Assembly: GCA_009193035.1 (NCBI GenBank)
Contig: SWDT01000275.1
Location: forward strand, 124,001 to 188,000
DNA from: Halicephalobus mephisto
Taxonomy: Eukaryota > Nematoda > Chromadorea > Rhabditida > Panagrolaimidae
Length of the DNA: 64,000 bases
Reading direction: 5' to 3'
Shown here: positions 60,701 to 64,000 of the stretch, piece by piece
Layout: each line of letters starts with the position of its first letter
How positions within the stretch are numbered: the stretch's first letter is position 1
Notes under the pieces: generated by a model
What the model was told of the DNA's origin: nothing
Seen by the model: the letters and a program-made list of their open reading frames with translations, nothing else
Database searches by the model: none
Translations under genes and position numbers: made by a program

Positions 60701-63700
60701 TAATATCAGTCTTTCTGCCGGAACTAAACGAGGATTCGGACCTGAAATTTGGACCCAATACATCACTGATGCCTTCAAGGTCCCGGCTCTTCTGACGGCC
60801 CCTATTGTCACTCCGGAAGGAGCTCACGTGCTGAATGTCCAATGGAACGGAGTTATTGACACTAAGAACCGCATCAATGGCTACATTATTGAAATCAGAA
60901 CTAGTGACAATCCAGTATGGACGGAATATGGAGAAGTTGTTCGACATGAACCAGGGAAGAGGACTTATAATGGTAGACTTGAAGGACTTGATGCTGATAC
61001 TCTTTACTTTGTTAGAATCAAGGTTGTGGATAAGAAGAGAAGAGTCAGTGATGCTAGTCCTGAAGCTCAAGCTCGTACTGGATGCGCAGCTCCGCTTTCC
61101 CCCCCGTCCAACCTAGAGGCCAACTCCCCGTCTCCACGGCAGGTCCGCGTCAATTGGCAGACTCCTAATCAAGCTTCCTGGCTTTGTTCCAATATTCGTT
61201 ACCGTATCGAGTACACTAATGGAACTAGTTCTCCGAAGACATTGGAACTTCCTGGAAGTACTTCTGATCAAGTTTTTGATTCTCTTCCGAATACTGTTTG
61301 GAAGATTCGTGTCAGAACCGAAAACGAAGCAGGTCATTCTCCTTGGTCAAACGAACTCAGAATCACGACCGCAGATGGAGCTCCAGGCCCTATTACTGAC
61401 CTGAATGCCCGTCCGACTGGTCCAACAACAGGGGAAGTCACTTGGAGTCCTCCGGATGAGCCAAACGGAGAAATCACCGGATACACCTTGACCTACCGTC
61501 TGAAGTCAATTGGCGAATGTGGAGTCAGATCCGCAAATCCCATCACTGTTCATTCTAAAGAAGAACGTGTTAATTTAGAAAATCTGATTCCAGATGCTAC
61601 TTATGAGGTTTCTGTTGTTGCTCATACTACAGAACCAGGAGCTCAATCGAAGGTCGTCGTACTTACGACTGAAGAAGATGTTCCAACAGGTCATCCTCAG
61701 AATCTCCGTGTTACTTCCATCACTTCCAACAGAGCTGATCTTCTTTGGAATGAAATCGAATGTGAACTTAGAAACGGAAAAATCACAGGATACGAATATG
61801 AACTTCAAACAGAAGCAGAATGGGGACAGAACGAGACCTCCACTACAGTAACCCATCGTGTTTCTTTCGACAGCTTGTCTCCATTTACACAGTATCGTGC
61901 TCGTGTTCGTGGTCAGAATTCCAAGGGAGATGGACCGTTCACAGAATGGACGACCTTCCAGACCCTTCCTGCGGCTCCCGGAGCACCGACAGGACTGCAA
62001 GAAGAACAAAGATTCGATCATGCTGTCGAGATATCCTGGGTTGCTCCTTATCCAACTAATGGAGTAATCGATTTCTACAAAGTACGGTACACTCCACAAG
62101 ATCAGTACAACTACAAGGAGATCCGTGTTCCTGTTGACGAACTCGAATGCTCTGACAAAAGCAAAGTTGATCGTCTTTGTTATCGTCTTACTGGATTGGA
62201 ACCGGAACAAGATTACGAAATTCAAGTGGCTGCTCATACTCAGGACGGAGATTGGTCCGAATGGTCAGACACTCTCCAAGTCAAAACCGAAAAACAAAGT
62301 AAATTATATATAAATAATAAATTTTGTAATTTAATTTTCAGATATTCCTATTCTCGAAAGTGGTCTTGAAATTGATTTCGTCAAATCCACCAGTATTGGA
62401 GTAAAATGGGATGGATTGCCAGCTGAACAATCCGAACGTATCGTTGGCTACATCCTTGAATACAAATCAGAAATCGATGAAGACTGGCAAGAATACAACG
62501 GCGTTGTACGTCATCGTCAGAAGCAAAACAACTACAAGGTTACTGTTAGAAACTTGTTAGAATCCACTGAATATTTCTTCCGTATCCGTGTTGTCGGCAA
62601 GAATGACAAACGTGGAGGTCCTGGACCCGAAGTCAAAGCTATCACCAGCTGTGGAAGTAAGGATTTTAAAAAATATAAAATACACCACATAACTTCTGAT
62701 TTCGATTTCATTGAAATTATCCCTAAGAATTCCCATAGGAATTTCCGTAGATCTAATGTCTTCATTAAGTTGCATATATCTAAGAGTTTCTATTTCATCT
62801 ACACGAAAAATGGTACAAATTATATAATGTACTGATACATCAAAACGGCTCTGATGTATCAGATACATTGTATTTTAAGAATTGATATAACGAGTACAAT
62901 ACACATACATTATACTCAGTTTATATATTGATATAACGAGTACAATATACATATATTATACTCAGATTATATATTGATATATTAAGTACAATACACATAC
63001 ATTATACTCAGTTTATATATTGATATATCAAGTACAATATACATATATTATACTTAGTTTATGTATCATTACATTAGAGCTATTGTTGTGTATAAATCTC
63101 AACAATATAAAAACGAATTTTTTATTCAACTGACTTTTGTGGATATGAATTTCCAAATCTTTAGAATGAAATTCATTGATATTGTAATCTTTTATGAACA
63201 GAACTGTCGATTTACTGAAATCAGAAAATCCAAATTAAAACTTTTTAAAATTTTTTAATTTTCGAATCGAATAAGTTTGAAATCGACATTTTTGCTCATG
63301 AATGAACCTCCAGATTTCCTAATAATGAAGATTCCCAGTCAATGAATGAATTTTTACTAATTTATTTTTCGAATATTTTACACAAAATTAAAAACAATAA
63401 TAATTTATAAAATTCCAGGACCCGAAGAACCTCCAAACAATGTCAAGATCACTTCTATCGACTTTGAATCCATCAAAATCACTTGGGATAATCCTGACGA
63501 AGAAACTTGGAAATGTGACAACGTTGAATTCGTCGTTCATTACACCAACACGACTTCCAAGGGCACCATCGCTGTTCCTGGAGATGGACCTTCGGAACTC
63601 GTCCTTGAAACTATTCCTGGAACCAAATGGGAAGTTAAAATGCGAACTCAGACTGTAGAAGATGGCGCTGAATCTCAACACAGTAAATGGAGCAACAGAG

Positions 63701-64000
63701 CTACTTTGACGACTCAAGCTTTGCCTGGGGAAATCTTCGTCAAAGTCGAGCCTAAAGGACCACATACAGCCGAAGTCAACTGGGACGTTCCTGAGGAAGA
63801 TCAAGACTGGAATTACGGTGTCGATATCACTTACAAACTCGTCAAACTTGGAAGTTGTCAACCATCTGAATTTGAGGAATCTGAACCTATTGTTCTTGAA
63901 AATGTTCAAGACAAACAAATTCTTCTTGAAAATCTTGCTGCTGGTTCAGAATACGAAATTACGGTCACACCACGTCGTCCTCCAGGTCTGCCGGATTCTG
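45606..64000 (+). CDS. let-805: Giant fibronectin type III repeat protein, probable LET-805/myotactin (5' part)
   Basis: Fifteen exons were assembled: 45606-45705, 47892-48085, 49112-49532, 49756-49856, 51149-51938, 53363-53465, 53509-53653, 53933-54005, 54054-54668, 54711-54992, 55631-55741, 56474-56615, 56660-62298, 62342-62656 and 63419 to the window edge; about 3,200 codons with phases agreeing throughout. A signal peptide (ARLNALLFLTLFIGSAIS) is followed almost entirely by FN3 domains (W near strand B; Y-x-V-x-V-x-A; SPWS/GPWS strand-G motifs such as QSSWSPAVTTRS), with no Ig, EGF or kinase domains. C. elegans LET-805 is a ~4,450-aa FN3-only membrane protein of epidermal hemidesmosomes that links muscle to cuticle; length, architecture and signal peptide fit. 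The transmembrane part lies beyond the window. DIG-1 or another FN3 giant is the alternative. Confidence 0.8.
45720..46040 (+). repeat. Tandem AATAAGAAAATAAATTTT repeat in let-805 intron 1
   Basis: About five units of 50-60 nt: TTTCTATTATCTTAAATAAG followed by AAAATAAATTTTTTCAATAA. Confidence 0.7.
46370..46660 (+). repeat. Tandem ~55-bp unit in let-805 intron 1
   Basis: GAAATTCTTTAAAATTAAAA followed by TTTTTTATTTTTTGAAAATT, four to five copies. Confidence 0.7.
46975..47285 (+). repeat. TTTTCGTGCTGGGACC repeat, locus 1
   Basis: Seven to eight units of about 35-45 nt with TTTCGTGCTGGGACCAAAGT and TTAAAAATAATTTTA. A related array occupies let-805 intron 10. Confidence 0.75.
48230..48450 (+). 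repeat. ACTAAATGCCTCAGGGA repeat in let-805 intron 2
   Basis: Three units (landmarks at 48243, 48345 and 48431) with CAGGGAAAAAGGTACTGTAG, just downstream of a pogo-like ACTCTCGATTTAGCGTCACT motif near 48130. Confidence 0.65.
50215..50650 (+). repeat. Family-B 3' section repeated in let-805 intron 4
   Basis: Three to four sense copies of TTACTGTAGTTTCTGAAAA then TTCGAAAATTCGCTTTGGGA (landmarks near 50221, 50350 and 50491). They match the trailer section of the family-B introns but lack the CATATATG core. Confidence 0.65.
52030..52440 (+). repeat. TTGCNNGCAA minisatellite, locus 5 (let-805 intron 5)
   Basis: Seven to eight units with AGTTGCACGCAACATGCAG, ATTGCAAGCAATATGCAG or AGTTGCAAGCAATCTGCAG, linked by ATTTTAGTTTTGAAGTTGAT. 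Confidence 0.8.
52850..53265 (+). repeat. AT-rich tandem repeat in let-805 intron 5
   Basis: Repeating AAATGTTTAAAAATTAAAGT and TTTTAAAAAATTGTAAATTT blocks, about six copies. Confidence 0.6.
55060..55390 (+). repeat. TTTTCGTGCTGAGACATG repeat, locus 2 (let-805 intron 10)
   Basis: Eight or so units of about 35 nt: AATTTTCGTGCTGAGACATG or TTTTCGTGTTGGGATATGG plus ACTTTTAAAATTTAGA. Confidence 0.75.
55631..55741 (+). other. let-805: 37-codon cassette exon with a furin-like site
   Basis: Bounded by GTTTTTATAG acceptor and GTTTGTAAAC donor, phase 1 on both sides, so it can be skipped without changing frame. It encodes AHETHHRRSKRSICDPRTDF..., with a dibasic R-S-K-R/S proprotein-convertase consensus and two cysteines (CDP, WCRD), unlike the surrounding FN3 sequence. 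Confidence 0.65.
56660..62298 (+). other. let-805: 5.6-kb single exon of FN3 repeats
   Basis: 5,639 nt open without a stop (about 1,880 codons, roughly 19 FN3 domains by length), from a TTTTTTTTTAG acceptor to a GTAAAT donor. Domains recur in a long-period order: repeats starting GAPAGVRDLRV-, GAPGPITDLNA- and APGPVGDLIVY-type are each followed by related neighbours, suggesting block duplication. Confidence 0.85.
62881..63066 (+). repeat. 46-bp satellite in let-805 intron 14
   Basis: Four units of 46 bp: ATTGATATAACGAGTACAAT then ACACATACATTATACTCAGT. The unit has AACGAGTACAAT or ATCAAGTACAAT variants. Confidence 0.85.

Noticed and set aside
56715..62237. Many long ORFs in other frames and on the minus strand under the FN3 exon
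   Set aside because: Shadows of a 1,880-codon open exon with clear FN3 motifs; none shows splice signals or a known domain.
45606..64000. DIG-1 as the identity of the FN3 giant
   Set aside because: DIG-1 mixes FN3 with Ig and other modules and is about 13,000 aa; here only FN3 is seen after the signal peptide. Not fully excluded because the 3' part is missing.

Overview
The window is nuclear DNA of a nematode, most likely a Caenorhabditis-like rhabditid. The evidence is short-to-medium introns with GTAAG...TTTCAG borders, acceptors placed just upstream of start codons as for spliced-leader trans-splicing, very AT-rich non-coding DNA, abundant TACTGTAG/CTACAGTA foldback repeats, and a gene set (myotactin, nit-1, FAAH, tyrosylprotein sulfotransferase, DUF4139 proteins) with nematode-style sequences. 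Every spliced model below was assembled by hand from splice signals and reading-frame phase. For every complete gene the summed exon length divides by three.

Left part (0-3.3 kb): a compact mitochondrial cluster. A TMEM177 homologue (minus) may be followed in operon-like spacing by a partial gene that leaves the window on the left. A 212-bp divergent promoter separates TMEM177 from a plus-strand pair of very small membrane proteins: one COX14-like (tentative) and one resembling UQCC5/SMIM4. All three point to assembly of respiratory complexes III and IV.

3.8-9.9 kb (minus): an AIP3-domain scaffold of the p140Cap/SRCIN1-sickle tail family with three possible first exons. 11.7-14.2 kb (plus): tyrosylprotein sulfotransferase. 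14.6-15.7 kb: a long foldback element. 15.9-18.6 kb (plus): FAAH-type amidase with an intact Lys-Ser-Ser triad. 19.7-21.6 kb (plus): nitrilase NIT-1 with an intact Glu-Lys-Cys triad. 21.9-29.8 kb (minus): two tandem DUF4140/DUF4139 paralogues.

29.8-45.6 kb is gene-poor and repeat-rich: minisatellites, a 148/158-bp alternating satellite, a roughly 4.7-kb region bounded by long inverted repeats, a pogo-like MITE and several GC-richer islands that look like decayed coding sequence. 45.6-64 kb (plus): the 5' part of a giant fibronectin-III protein, probably let-805/myotactin. It has a signal-peptide exon, a small cassette with a furin-like RSKR site and a single 5.6-kb exon of FN3 repeats; it runs off the right edge.

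The most unusual signal is in the introns. Two repeat families (A, with a TTGGCGCGCGAAA core; B, with a TTTCATATATGAAA-type core) each fill whole introns of unrelated genes, from near the donor to near the acceptor. All eight cases are in the sense orientation of the host gene, on either genomic strand. This resembles introner-like elements or mobile/homogenised introns.
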